DNA from: Cohnella sp. CFH 77786
GTDB lineage: Bacteria; Bacillota; Bacilli; Paenibacillales; Paenibacillaceae
DNA length: 64,000 nt
Direction: 5' to 3'
NCBI RefSeq assembly: GCF_019400745.1
Contig: NZ_WJIB01000022.1
Span: 1-64,000 of the forward strand
Shown piece by piece: positions 26,543 to 35,472 of the stretch. The translations under genes and the position numbers were made by a program. The notes under the pieces are model-generated. The model worked only from the letters and a program-made list of their open reading frames with translations. It ran no database searches and was not told the origin of the DNA. The first letter of the stretch is position 1, and each line of letters begins with the position of its first letter.

Positions 26543-27472
26543 TTATCGGAACAACCATACGGTCGCCAGCGTCGCGCACAGCGCCACGGACAAGATGAGC
26601 AGCCCGGCCATCCACGCGGGGACGTGCGCGGGGCCCTTCGCCGCGTCCGTTCCCTGCTTGCGATGCGCCAGCCGCCATTCTCCCAAGGCTTCCCTGGAAT
26701 CCCCGAAGCTCCCGTGAAATGCCCGCTCCAGCCACTTCTCCATGGGCCTTAACCTCGAGTTGCTGCGGACCAGCTTCATCAAATCCTCGACTCCACGGTC
26801 CTGGGGGAGCCTGGTGTTCAACAGCTGCAACAGCCGCTTGCCGTCCGTCGCGTGCAGCCACAGCATGCCGAAGGCGAACCAGTCGTAAGCGGCGTCCGCG
26901 GTCCGGCTGCCGGCCGACCAGAAGCCGCGGTCGTAGAGTTCGGTGAATTGCCGCACGCTTCGGCCGATCGCCGTCACGCCGCCGAAATCGACGAGCTCCA
27001 CCCGCCCGTAATCGTGGACGAGCACGTTGTCGTTTTTGATGTCGCAGAACACCCAGCCCGCTTCATGCAGCTCCGCCAGCCTCTCCAAAAGGCGGTATCC
27101 GATGACTCCGATCCAATGCTCTCCGTGGCGTTTGAGGTAGTTTTTCAGAGGAGTGCCGGGAACGTACCGCATGGAGTAGAACGGGATATCCCGTCCGTTC
27201 AGGCTGAAATCGTCCACGTCCAATAAAAAAGGGGGACGCCCGCGTCCGCGCTCTGTGCCGTCAAGCGAGGCGAGAACGTTGGCTTCCCCTTGAAGCTCGG
27301 CCGCTTCCGTGCCGATCTTGAGCGCGCAGAAGGAACGGCCTTGGGAGGCCAAGTACACCTGTCCGTTGGCGCCGACCCCCAGAAGCCGCTCCAGCTTATA
27401 TTTTTTGCCGTTCCATTTGCCCGTTACGACCGTGCCGGGAGGCAAACGGTTTCTCTCAGACGACGTAGTCAC
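26543..27472 (-). CDS. yabT: Membrane-anchored Ser/Thr protein kinase, YabT-like (309 aa)
   Basis: A Hanks-type kinase. The glycine loop LLGVGANGQVY is at residues 30-40, the ATP lysine at 52 (CALKIG), the catalytic loop is FCDIKNDN, and the metal motif is VDFGG. A single transmembrane helix ends the protein (about 284-308, AWMAGLLILSVAL onward). In B. subtilis YabT is a DNA-activated kinase acting during sporulation and on RecA; position between yabS and tilS is the same. The catalytic loop has CDIKNDN where the classic motif is HRDLKPxN. The start is taken as GTG at 27472 (GAGG 6 nt upstream), overlapping yabS by 17 bp; an ATG 15 bp upstream is possible. Confidence 0.85.
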   Translation of the reverse strand: MTTSSERNRLPPGTVVTGKWNGKKYKLERLLGVGANGQVYLASQGRSFCALKIGTEAAELQGEANVLASLDGTERGRGRPPFLLDVDDFSLNGRDIPFYSMRYVPGTPLKNYLKRHGEHWIGVIGYRLLERLAELHEAGWVFCDIKNDNVLVHDYGRVELVDFGGVTAIGRSVRQFTELYDRGFWSAGSRTADAAYDWFAFGMLWLHATDGKRLLQLLNTRLPQDRGVEDLMKLVRSNSRLRPMEKWLERAFHGSFGDSREALGEWRLAHRKQGTDAAKGPAHVPAWMAGLLILSVALCATLATVWLFR

Positions 27473-28208
27473 TGCGCACCTCGCCCGCATCGCCCCGCCC
27501 GTAAGCCGGAGCTTCCGCAAGTTCTGACCTGATCTTACCACAAGTTTCCCGGAAATAATCAACCACCTGCAGCAGCGCCGGACCCGTGGGCGTCGTTCCT
27601 TTCATTTTAATGCGCGAAAAAAGAAGCGGCAAATGTCCGGCATCCGAAGTCCAATCGCAATCGAGCGCGCACGGAAGATGGCCGAACTCGCCGGGGTAGT
27701 GGAACACCGCGACGGCGCTGCTTCCGATCCGGGCTTCCAGGCTGAGCGCGAGATCCCGGACCGCCTCCTCCACGGCGTGCAGCTTCGGCTTCATGCTGGC
27801 GCTCGTATCGATCAGCAGCGCGACCCGCAGTTCGGACGTCTCCTCCAGCTCGTCCATCACCTTCACCACTTCGGCCCGTTTGGCGGGCGGCAACGCGCCC
27901 ACGGACTCCAAGCCGAACAGCTGCTTCAGCTCCTGGTTGACGGCTTGCCGGATCGTGCCGGCGACCGTCTGTCGCGTCATCATCTGAACGGTCTGCGACA
28001 ATTGGCGGGTCTGGACGATCCGGCTCATGCCACCCCCGGCCTTGGCGATCTCGCCGATTTCCCTCGCCCCGTGCTCGCCGATCGTTCCCTCGTCCACGAC
28101 GCCGGCCACGTTGACGGTAATCCCCTCCGCGAAGGCCTGCGCGGCGGCCGACACCGGACTTTCCCCGACGTTGGAGCAGCCGTCCGTAATGAGCAATATT
28201 TGCTTCAT
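27456..28208 (-). CDS. yabS: VWA-domain protein, YabS-like (250 aa)
   Basis: Two regions are visible. The N-terminal part (MKQILLITDGCSNVGE) is a half-domain ending a metal-dependent fold. The C-terminal part is a VWA domain with the MIDAS motif ALLIDTSASMKPK and the later threonine in KGTTPTG. It is located directly before yabT, as in B. subtilis, where its function is unknown. GGGAG lies 9 nt before the ATG. The 28209-28407 stretch between it and the divergent ABC operon shows no gene. Confidence 0.85.
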   Translation of the reverse strand: MKQILLITDGCSNVGESPVSAAAQAFAEGITVNVAGVVDEGTIGEHGAREIGEIAKAGGGMSRIVQTRQLSQTVQMMTRQTVAGTIRQAVNQELKQLFGLESVGALPPAKRAEVVKVMDELEETSELRVALLIDTSASMKPKLHAVEEAVRDLALSLEARIGSSAVAVFHYPGEFGHLPCALDCDWTSDAGHLPLLFSRIKMKGTTPTGPALLQVVDYFRETCGKIRSELAEAPAYGRGDAGEVRSDYVV

Positions 28209-28404
28209 GAGTGATCACTCCCTCTCATCTCTATCAACATTGTCGCCAAGGAGTGGGAGATTTAATCTAAGGGTCTTGAGAGAGGGGAAATCGGCCGCGG
28301 TTCCTGTATTCGAATGAATGAGCCAGGAACTGAAGCGGCAAGACAGCTTTAATTTTGACAGGAAAAAACGTCCAATCTTTTTATGGTTCCGTTTTCGCTT
28401 GAAG

Positions 28405-28413
28405 TGCTATAAT
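28405..28413 (+). promoter_or_regulatory. Extended -10 promoter of the ABC-2 exporter operon
   Basis: TGCTATAAT: a consensus -10 (28408-28413) preceded by TG one base upstream. No good -35 is seen at 16-18 bp, as is common for extended -10 promoters. It is 38 bp upstream of the first gene. Confidence 0.6.
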
Positions 28414-28450
28414 CCTTTTTATTTCATTTAGGCAGCGGGGGGATATCGGA

Positions 28451-29476
28451 ATGGGGACGATTGAGGTTCGGGGGTTGAAGAAGGTATTCCGCCAAGCGGT
28501 GAAAGACCCGGGGCTCGCCGGCGCGATCAAGCATTTGTTCACGAGAAAATTCACGGAGAAGACGGCTGTCAGCGGGATCGATCTGACCGTCGAGGAGGGC
28601 GAAGCGATCGCGTACGTCGGTCCGAACGGGGCCGGCAAATCGACGACGATCAAGATGCTGACCGGCATTCTCGTGCCGACGTCGGGTGAAATCCGCGTCA
28701 TGGGCGTCGACCCGTTCCGGGACCGCATGCGCAACGCCCGTCAGATCGGCGCGGTGTTCGGCCAGCGGACGCAGCTGTGGTGGGATATCCCGGTAAGGGA
28801 ATCGTTCGCGCTGCTTAAGGATATCTACGAGATCCCGGAGGACAGATTCCGGCGTAACCTGAATACGTTCATCGAACTGCTCGGGATGGACGAGTTTCTT
28901 GGGCTGACCGGGCGCAAGCTGTCCCTCGGTCAGCGGATGCGGGCCGATCTGGCCGCTGCTTTGCTGCACGATCCGAAGATCGTTTATTTGGACGAGCCTA
29001 CGATCGGCCTGGACGTCGCGGTGAAGGAAAACATCCGCGGGTTCGTCCGGGCGCTGAACCGGGAGCTGGGAACGACGATCATGCTGACGACGCATGACCT
29101 GAAGGATATCGAAGACATTTGCCGGAGGCTGGTGATCATCGATCATGGGCGCATCATCTACGACGGCACGATCGAAGCGGTGAAGGACGCTTTCGCGACG
29201 GAACGGACGATCCATTTTCAAGGGACGTTCGAGGAAAGCCGGCTGCGCGAACTTGCGGACCGTTTGCCGGCCGCGGAAGTGACGATCCATGAGCCCGGCC
29301 ATTTTTCCGTTCGGTTCAACCGGTTCGTCACGGGGGCTCCGGAGATCACCTCGCAAGTGATGGGCGTGGCCGAGGTAGCGGATTTCCGCATCAGCGAACC
29401 GGACATCGAAGAAGTGATCCGGAAGGTGTACGAGGGCGGAATCGAACTTCCGCGCTTGACCGGGATGGGGGCATAA
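28451..29476 (+). CDS. ABC-2 type exporter ATP-binding protein (341 aa)
   Basis: The cytoplasmic ATPase of a three-gene exporter. Walker A is GPNGAGKST (about residue 58), the signature is KLSLGQRMRADLA, Walker B is IVYLDEPTIGLD, and the H-loop is TTHDL. The C-terminal 90 residues form the extension found in daunorubicin-resistance and polysaccharide/lipid exporter ATPases. It is followed after 4 bp by two permeases. Substrate unknown. The unit is an insertion between yabS and spoIIE relative to B. subtilis. Confidence 0.92.
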   Translation: MGTIEVRGLKKVFRQAVKDPGLAGAIKHLFTRKFTEKTAVSGIDLTVEEGEAIAYVGPNGAGKSTTIKMLTGILVPTSGEIRVMGVDPFRDRMRNARQIGAVFGQRTQLWWDIPVRESFALLKDIYEIPEDRFRRNLNTFIELLGMDEFLGLTGRKLSLGQRMRADLAAALLHDPKIVYLDEPTIGLDVAVKENIRGFVRALNRELGTTIMLTTHDLKDIEDICRRLVIIDHGRIIYDGTIEAVKDAFATERTIHFQGTFEESRLRELADRLPAAEVTIHEPGHFSVRFNRFVTGAPEITSQVMGVAEVADFRISEPDIEEVIRKVYEGGIELPRLTGMGA

Positions 29477-29480
29477 AACG

Positions 29481-30281
29481 GTGAAAGGTGCGAAGAAATA
29501 CGTGTCCATGGCCGTTTGCTCCATGCAGAATTCGCTGGCTTACCGGTTCTCTTACATCATGAACCTGACGTCCGGCCTCATTACGCTGGTGTCTCTGTTT
29601 TATTTATGGAAAGCCGTTTTCCGAGGCCGCACGGAGATGGCGGGGTTCACCTGGCAGGAAATGCAGACCTACCTGCTCGTCACGTTCTTCCTGGGCTGCC
29701 TGCTCTCCTGGTATTCGGAAGGAAGGATTTCCGGCAAAATTTTGGACGGCAGCGTGTCGCTCGACTTGCTGAAGCCCCTCGATTTCCAGAAAGCGCGGTT
29801 CGCGGAAACCGTAGGCTCCCTCGCGATCGAAGGGGTCGTGAGCGGGATTATGATTACCGGTTTGCTTGGCGCGACTGCCGGCATTTCCGTCCCCCATTCT
29901 CCGCTGGTCTGGGTCCAGTTTCTGATGAGCACGGCCGCGTCGGTCATGGTCAAGTTCGGGATCGTCTACATGACCGGCTTGATCTGCTTCTGGACCACCG
30001 GTTCGTTCGGGGTGGTATGGGCGCGGATCGCGGTCACCAATTTGCTGTCCGGCGCCCTCGTGCCGCTGGCCTTTCTTCCGGAATGGCTGCAAAAGCTGGC
30101 CGAGGTACTGCCTTTTCAGGCCATCGTGCACGTGCCTGCTTCGATTTTTCTCGGCAAATATTCGGCGCCTGACGCGGCGGGAATGATCGTGCTTCAATTC
30201 GCGTGGGCGGCCGTTCTCTGGATGTGCGGCAAGTGGATGTGGAAAGGAGCCGTTCGGCAGATTACCGTTCATGGCGGATAA
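29481..30281 (+). CDS. ABC-2 type permease, DUF990-like (266 aa)
   Basis: A membrane subunit with about six hydrophobic segments. Features such as YRFSYIMNLTSGLITLV near the N-terminus and LLKPLDFQKARFAETVGSL fit the ABC-2 permease group that occurs as pairs with this ATPase type. The start is GTG at 29481. It is paired with the next gene, and together they would form a heterodimeric channel. Confidence 0.85.
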   Translation: MKGAKKYVSMAVCSMQNSLAYRFSYIMNLTSGLITLVSLFYLWKAVFRGRTEMAGFTWQEMQTYLLVTFFLGCLLSWYSEGRISGKILDGSVSLDLLKPLDFQKARFAETVGSLAIEGVVSGIMITGLLGATAGISVPHSPLVWVQFLMSTAASVMVKFGIVYMTGLICFWTTGSFGVVWARIAVTNLLSGALVPLAFLPEWLQKLAEVLPFQAIVHVPASIFLGKYSAPDAAGMIVLQFAWAAVLWMCGKWMWKGAVRQITVHGG

Positions 30282-30296
30282 GGGGGAGACGCGGAA

Positions 30297-31100
30297 ATGC
30301 GGGTGCGTCCGATTCGGGGTTTGTATTTATATTGGCGGTTTATTTCGACGCAGATCAAAGCCATTCTGGAGTATCAAGCCGATTTCTGGATTCTTGTCGT
30401 ATCGGCCGTGCTGACGCAATTGATGGGCGTTGTTTTCATCGCCGCGGTGTTCGCCCGGATTCCCTCGATCGACGGATGGGGCTTCTGGGAAGTTTGCTTT
30501 ATGTACGCGATGATCTATGTCACCGAAGGGATCGGTTCGCTCTTCTTCGAGGGAACTTGGCGGATGCTTCGGTACGTAAACATGGGAGAGCTCGACCGCT
30601 TCCTGCTCCGTCCGGTGTCCCCGGTCCTTCAGATGCTGGCGAGCGCCGTCGGCATGAACGGTCTCGGCAATATCACGCTCGGCTGCGCGCTCATCGCCGT
30701 TTCGCTTCGGCATGTCCGGATCGAATGGACGGCTTTGACGGTGTTCTGGACGGCCGTTCTCCTCCTGTCCGCTGTAGCCATCCGCGTCGCGATCAACTTC
30801 GGCTCCAACTGCTCCGCTTTCTGGAACAAAAGCTCCGGCAACGCGGTTCCGCTGGCGGTCCACAATGTCGGGGAATTCGCGAAATTTCCGATTACCGTCT
30901 TCTCCCACGGGGTACAGCTTTTCGTGTCGGTGGCCGTTCCCTTCGCCTTCGTCAGTTTCTATCCGGCTGCCTATCTGTTCGGACATGAGGATTGGACCCG
31001 GTATGCGTACTTCGGACCGCTGGCTGCGGTTTATGCCTGGGCTGTCGCATACGGGATTTACCGAATGGGCCTGCGCCGCTACGAAAGTACGGGGAACTGA
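30297..31100 (+). CDS. ABC-2 type permease, second subunit (267 aa)
   Basis: About six transmembrane segments. The stretch LDRFLLRPVSPVLQML matches LDLLKPLDFQ in the preceding permease in position and character, so the two are probably paralogous half-channels. The upstream gene ends 15 bp before. No clear terminator follows; transcription would run into the repeat island at 31136 unless stopped there. Confidence 0.85.
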   Translation: MRVRPIRGLYLYWRFISTQIKAILEYQADFWILVVSAVLTQLMGVVFIAAVFARIPSIDGWGFWEVCFMYAMIYVTEGIGSLFFEGTWRMLRYVNMGELDRFLLRPVSPVLQMLASAVGMNGLGNITLGCALIAVSLRHVRIEWTALTVFWTAVLLLSAVAIRVAINFGSNCSAFWNKSSGNAVPLAVHNVGEFAKFPITVFSHGVQLFVSVAVPFAFVSFYPAAYLFGHEDWTRYAYFGPLAAVYAWAVAYGIYRMGLRRYESTGN

Positions 31101-31135
31101 TATTTTGGGCGGGATTCGGTGAGGGAGTAGGGTTG

Positions 31136-31637
31136 TTCGGGGCGCTCTAGCCGGGTTTTTCCGGGTTGCAGCATTCGATTGGGTGGGTTCGGGGCGCTCT
31201 AGCCGGGTTTTTCCGGGTTGCAGCATGCGATTGGGTGGGTTCGGGCGCTCTAGCCGGGTTTTTCCGGGTTGCAGCATGCGATTGGATTGGGTCGCGGCGC
31301 TCTAGCCGGGTTTTTCCGGGTTGCAGTTTGCGATTGGATTGGGTCGCGGCGCTCTAGCCGGGTTTTTCCGGGTTGCAGTTTGCGATTGGGTGGGTTCGGG
31401 CGCTCTAGCCGGGTTTTTCCGGGTTGCAGCATGCGATTGGGGTGGTTCGGGGCGCTCTAGCCGGGTTTTTCCGGGTTGCAGCATGCGATTGGGTGGGTTC
31501 GGGCGTTCTAGCCGGGTTTTTCCGGGTTGCAGCATGCGATTGGGTGGGTTCGGGCGCTCTAGCCGGGTTTTCCCGGGTTGCAGCATGCGATTGGATTGGG
31601 TCGCGGCGCTCTAGCCGGGTTTTTCCGGGTTGCAGCC
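31136..31637. repeat. Tandem array of 10 units of 51-52 bp (family 2)
   Basis: The anchor CCGGGTTGCAG recurs at 31161, 31213, 31264, 31316, 31368, 31419, 31471, 31522, 31573 and 31625, spacings of 51 or 52 bp. Units contain CCGGGTTTTTCCGGG and GCATGCGATTGG with small variants. The mixed 51/52 spacing destroys any long reading frame, so it is not coding. It begins 35 bp after the second ABC permease. Confidence 0.95.
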
Positions 31638-31689
31638 AAAGAATATTCCCCATTCACATGAGGATTCCAAAGTATTACTTGGCAGCTCA

Positions 31690-31985
31690 AACGAAACTGT
31701 TGCCCTACAAACGATCAATCTTCTTACGGGGAACTCGAACAAAATTTCAGCTGCATAAGACGGCAAGAACGTCTTACGGAGACGCTCGAACGAGATTTCA
31801 CCTCCGCAAGACGGCCAGAGCGTCTTACAGAGACGCTCGAACGAAATTACGCCTCCGTAAGACGGTCAGAGCGTCTTACAGAGGCGCTCGAACGAAATTT
31901 CGGCTGTGCAAGACGGTGGGAACATCTTAGGGAACCGGCCGTTCGCGGCTACGGCACGGAAGACGGCTTGAGCGTCTTGCGAACA
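31690..31985. repeat. Tandem array of about 5 units of 51 bp (family 3)
   Basis: The anchor (C)GCTCGA recurs at 31732 (as ACTCGA), 31783, 31834 and 31885, exactly 51 bp apart, with degenerate edges. Each unit carries an inverted repeat of the form TAAGACG-N7-CGTCTTA; the best copy has 8-bp arms. A last isolated hairpin of the same type is at about 31961-31979. Sequence is unrelated to family 2, which ends about 50 bp earlier. Confidence 0.9.
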
Positions 31986-32107
31986 TACGGGTAGTCGATG
32001 CCATCCGGTTGGTTTCACTGTCCATTCCAATCCTCCCTTTCGCACCTGCTCGAGTCCCCCGTTTTCAAACATGAGCAACGCGAACGAGCGTCCCGGCGGC
32101 CCCCTAA

Positions 32108-32432
32108 GCTTCCGCTCTTCCGCTCTTCCGCTCTTCCGCTCTTCCGCTCTTCCGCTCTTCGGCCCTTCGGCTCTCCGGCTCTCCGGCTATTCCGCTCTTC
32201 GGCTCTTCGGCTCTCCGGCTCTCCGGCTCTCCGGCTCTCCGGCTCTTCGGCTCTTCCGCTCTTCGGCTCTTCGGCTCTTCCGTTCTTCCGTTCTTCCGTT
32301 CTTCAGCTCATCCGCTTTTGGGCGCATCCGCTCTGCGGCCCTTCAGTCCTCGGCTCTACGGCTCCCAACTCTTCAGCTATTCAGCTCATCAGCTCTTCAG
32401 CCCTTCAGCCCTTCCGCTCTCTCTTCGGTTCT
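32108..32432. repeat. 8-bp microsatellite array (about 40 units)
   Basis: The octamer GCTCTTCC and variants (GCTCTTCG, GCTCTCCG, later AGCTCTTC and AGCCCTTC) repeat with little interruption. Variants are clustered in blocks, which suggests local slippage. The rest of the interval up to spoIIE (32433-32559) is pyrimidine-rich and shows no gene. The frames through it give only repetitive peptides. Confidence 0.9.
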
Positions 32433-32559
32433 TCGGCTCTGCCGCGACACTCCTTTCTGCCACCCTGCGGCTCTTCTTTTTCGCTTCCCAGCTCGTCACT
32501 CATCCACTCGCCCCACTCACTCGTTGCCCCTCACCTTCCTCTCCCCACGGCTCTCCCGG

Positions 32560-35100
32560 TCAGCTCACCGTCCGCGGGCGCTCCACGCGGCCGAGGCCGG
32601 GAAAGCGGAACGCCGCCCATTCGGGTTGATAGCGGGTGATCCGCGACACCACGACCGTCATATCGTCGCGGATGCCTCCCGGATTCTGCTTCAGCGCGAT
32701 ATCGAGCAGCTCGTCTGCCAATTCCTGCGGGTCGTCGGTCTCGATTTCCGAAAGCACCCTCTTGATCCACACCTCCTTGTTGATCGCATGTCCGGGCGCG
32801 TCGAGAATTCCGTCGGTCATCATGATCAGCGTGTCGCCCGGCAGGAGCTGCACCCGGAGCAGATCGATCTCGATCTCCTGCAGGATGCCGATCGGCAGAT
32901 TGTTCGCCGCGATCGGGATGATGTTGCGTCCGCGCTTGATGAAGCTCGGCGTGGAGCCGATCTTGAGCATCGTGGCGTGCGCGGAGTACAGATCGATAAG
33001 TGCCAGGTCGATCGTCGCGAACATCTCGTCGGGCGACCGGAGCAGCAGCACGGAATTCACCGATTTCACCGCCAGCCTCTCGTCGATGCCGGATTGCAGC
33101 AGCTGCTCCAGCATGGACAATGCCGCGCTGCTCTCCATTTTCGCCCGCGCCCCGTTCCCCATGCCGTCGCTGAGCGCGACCGCGAACTTCCCGTTTCCCA
33201 GCTCCGTGATCGTGAAGCTGTCGCCGGACAGCAGATCGCCGTCCTTGGCCGCGCCGGCGACGCCTGTTTCCACCTCGTACGCCTTCGCCGAAGCGAAGAC
33301 GACGGTGGTCAAATGCGCGGCGGGCTCGCCGCTTCTCTCCTGCCGGACGCTCACCGTCTCCCCGAGTATTTCGGACAGCAGCGGCGCGATCATTTTCCGG
33401 CACTCGTCATAACCGGTCCGAAACGCATGGACCAGCTCGATTTCGATTCTCCCCTCCTCCAGGCTGATGATATCTATACTCTGAACGGCAAGCCCCAATC
33501 GGTCGACGGCTTCCCGGATTTGCGCCTCCTGCCGCTCCATCTGCTGCGCTTCCCGCCGGATCTCCTTGACGAGGTCGTCCATGACCTGAGACACCCCGGA
33601 CAGCTGATCGGCCACGAGATAGCGGCTGTCCTGAAGCTGCCGGCGCCAATGCAGATCGTGCCGGTACAGATCGTACTCCCGTTTGAGAATGTCCAGCACC
33701 TGCGGGGTTTTGACGCACAGCCGCGACCAGCTCTTCGGCATCTCTCCCGGCTGCAGGTTCGGGTTGTCCGCCACCGCGCCCATCATGTCCGTCACGAGCT
33801 TGTAGGTCTGGAAAAACTGCGTGTCCCAGCACAAGCCGCGCCTATGGCAGCTCGCGCAAGCCTTCTCGTGGACGGCGCCGGCGAAGTGGTCGAACTGCTT
33901 GTCCTGCCGGACGGTCTCCCCCGCGTCGGTCATCTGCCGGAAGCTGCCCGACAGCTGGCGGAACACTTCCGAGAACCGCGCCACCCGCTCGGCGGTCAGG
34001 TCGCGGACTTTTTGCGCGTAATCCCTCTGGTTTCGCGCATAATGGGGGGTGCCCGGCACATAGGATGATATTGCGTCGGTCGCGGTCCTCGGCGTGAAAA
34101 ACAGGAGGATCGCCGCCGCCACGGCCGCCCATGCGGACATCATCGTCTGGGCGGCGTCGGAAGCGAACAGGCTGAGCACCGACGTGCCGAGCAGCAGACC
34201 GAACACGGTCGCGGCTTTGCCGCCTTCGCGGATCAGGCCCGCCATCAGTCCTCCGAACGCGAGCAGCCCGATGTCGCCGGCAGCGGACAGGTTGGATAGG
34301 GTCAGCATCATGCCCGCCACGACACCCGCCGAAGTCCCCAAGGACACGCCCCCGACGAACGCGGCGATCAGCACGACGTATCGGGTAAGTACGTCCGTGA
34401 TTTCCATGCCGTAGACCGACCAGCCGGTCATGCCCGTGAGCAGGCAGGCCGCCAGAATCAGTACGCCGATCCATTCCTCCTGCCGGAGCTGGACCGATTT
34501 CTTCGTCCGGTTGAGAAGCGGCAGCGCGTGCAAGAAGAGCATCGTCAGCACGAACGCCAATCCCGCCTCGACCGTCGTCCATACGTAGGGCAACCAAGCC
34601 GGCTTGTCCGACAGCACCGTATCGAATAATCGGACAAGCAGGGTCGCCGCGAAAACGACGACGGGCGCATGGGACAAATCCGCTTTCTCGTATACCTCCA
34701 GCCCCCGGTAAAGCAGGTAGAGGACGCCGATTTCCGCGATGATGACGGCCGGAGCAGGCTCCGCGGCCCAGAAACTCCCTGCGATCAGCGAGACCGCCGC
34801 CCAAAACGCCATGTCCCTCCGCACATAGAGAACGACCCCGAAAAAGGCGGCGGCAAACGGAGCGATGTTCTCCAACAGCTCCGCCCGTCCGAGCAGAAAG
34901 CCCATCACAATCGTGAGCAGCATCCATTTTCGCTCCCGCAAGGCTTGTCCCGCGCGGACGAAAGCACCCGGCGGAGCACCCGGGGAACGCCTCTTCCTGC
35001 GTCTTGCCCACCAACCTTCCTTCGCTTCCGAACCTTGCGGCTCATCGCCGCCCGGACGCGGAATGAACGGCACGACGGTCGACTTGTCCATGTTGCACAC
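32560..35100 (-). CDS. spoIIE: Stage II sporulation protein E, serine phosphatase (846 aa)
   Basis: Dephosphorylates SpoIIAA to release sigma-F in the forespore and takes part in polar septation. A basic N-terminal cytoplasmic tail is followed by about ten transmembrane segments (roughly 58-335), a central regulatory region, and a C-terminal PP2C phosphatase (about 610-835) with ALSDGMGNGARAKMES and MTDGILDAPG plus GGIRDDMTVVV. A cysteine cluster (CASCHRRGLC) lies in the central region near 415. The GTG at 35100 has GGAG 6 nt upstream; an ATG three codons later is the alternative. The C-terminus ends in a Pro/Arg tail. Confidence 0.96.
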   Translation of the reverse strand: MCNMDKSTVVPFIPRPGGDEPQGSEAKEGWWARRRKRRSPGAPPGAFVRAGQALRERKWMLLTIVMGFLLGRAELLENIAPFAAAFFGVVLYVRRDMAFWAAVSLIAGSFWAAEPAPAVIIAEIGVLYLLYRGLEVYEKADLSHAPVVVFAATLLVRLFDTVLSDKPAWLPYVWTTVEAGLAFVLTMLFLHALPLLNRTKKSVQLRQEEWIGVLILAACLLTGMTGWSVYGMEITDVLTRYVVLIAAFVGGVSLGTSAGVVAGMMLTLSNLSAAGDIGLLAFGGLMAGLIREGGKAATVFGLLLGTSVLSLFASDAAQTMMSAWAAVAAAILLFFTPRTATDAISSYVPGTPHYARNQRDYAQKVRDLTAERVARFSEVFRQLSGSFRQMTDAGETVRQDKQFDHFAGAVHEKACASCHRRGLCWDTQFFQTYKLVTDMMGAVADNPNLQPGEMPKSWSRLCVKTPQVLDILKREYDLYRHDLHWRRQLQDSRYLVADQLSGVSQVMDDLVKEIRREAQQMERQEAQIREAVDRLGLAVQSIDIISLEEGRIEIELVHAFRTGYDECRKMIAPLLSEILGETVSVRQERSGEPAAHLTTVVFASAKAYEVETGVAGAAKDGDLLSGDSFTITELGNGKFAVALSDGMGNGARAKMESSAALSMLEQLLQSGIDERLAVKSVNSVLLLRSPDEMFATIDLALIDLYSAHATMLKIGSTPSFIKRGRNIIPIAANNLPIGILQEIEIDLLRVQLLPGDTLIMMTDGILDAPGHAINKEVWIKRVLSEIETDDPQELADELLDIALKQNPGGIRDDMTVVVSRITRYQPEWAAFRFPGLGRVERPRTVS

Positions 35101-35128
35101 CCCAATCTCCAGAATGAATGTGCCTCTA

Positions 35129-35195
35129 ATTATAGGGTGGCGGTTTCATGAAAGTTTGTCAGAAACCGTTGGGCCGGCAAAAGTTTTTTCCGACA
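35129..35195 (-). promoter_or_regulatory. Spo0A-type spoIIE promoter with 22-bp spacer and 0A-box-like site
   Basis: On the minus strand TATAAT (35129-35134) lies 22 bp downstream of CTGACA (35157-35162). This is the wide spacing known for spoIIE and spoIIG promoters of B. subtilis, which need Spo0A~P. TGTCGGAAAAA (35185-35195) is one base from the 0A-box core TGNCGAA, and the -35 region TGACAAA is also one base away. The rest of 35196-35441 contains no gene that I can support. Confidence 0.7.
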
Positions 35196-35441
35196 CCCTC
35201 CGTACGGCGGCGGCGACGGTATTCGGGAGCATGGCGAACCCGCGGCAGAGCGGAACTTTTTCCGAATAACAGAAAACACGTTCCCCTCGCCGGCATCCGG
35301 CATCCCGCGAAAAAGCGCGCCCATCCGACGGCACCCCCCTTCCTGAAAACAGACGCCATCCGCGCGGCACTGCCGGAAGTTCGCGAATCGAAGCAGGGTG
35401 GTCATCCCTTTTTTTGACGGACCCAACCGGTTCATCCGAAC

Positions 35442-35472
35442 AAAATAAGCCCGATCCGACCGGGATCAGGCT
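35442..35472 (-). terminator. Intrinsic terminator overlapping the oxidoreductase stop codon
   Basis: Minus strand AGCCTGATCC pairs with GGATCGGGCT around a 5-nt loop, followed by TATTTTG. The TGA stop of the gene is inside the left arm. Confidence 0.8.
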
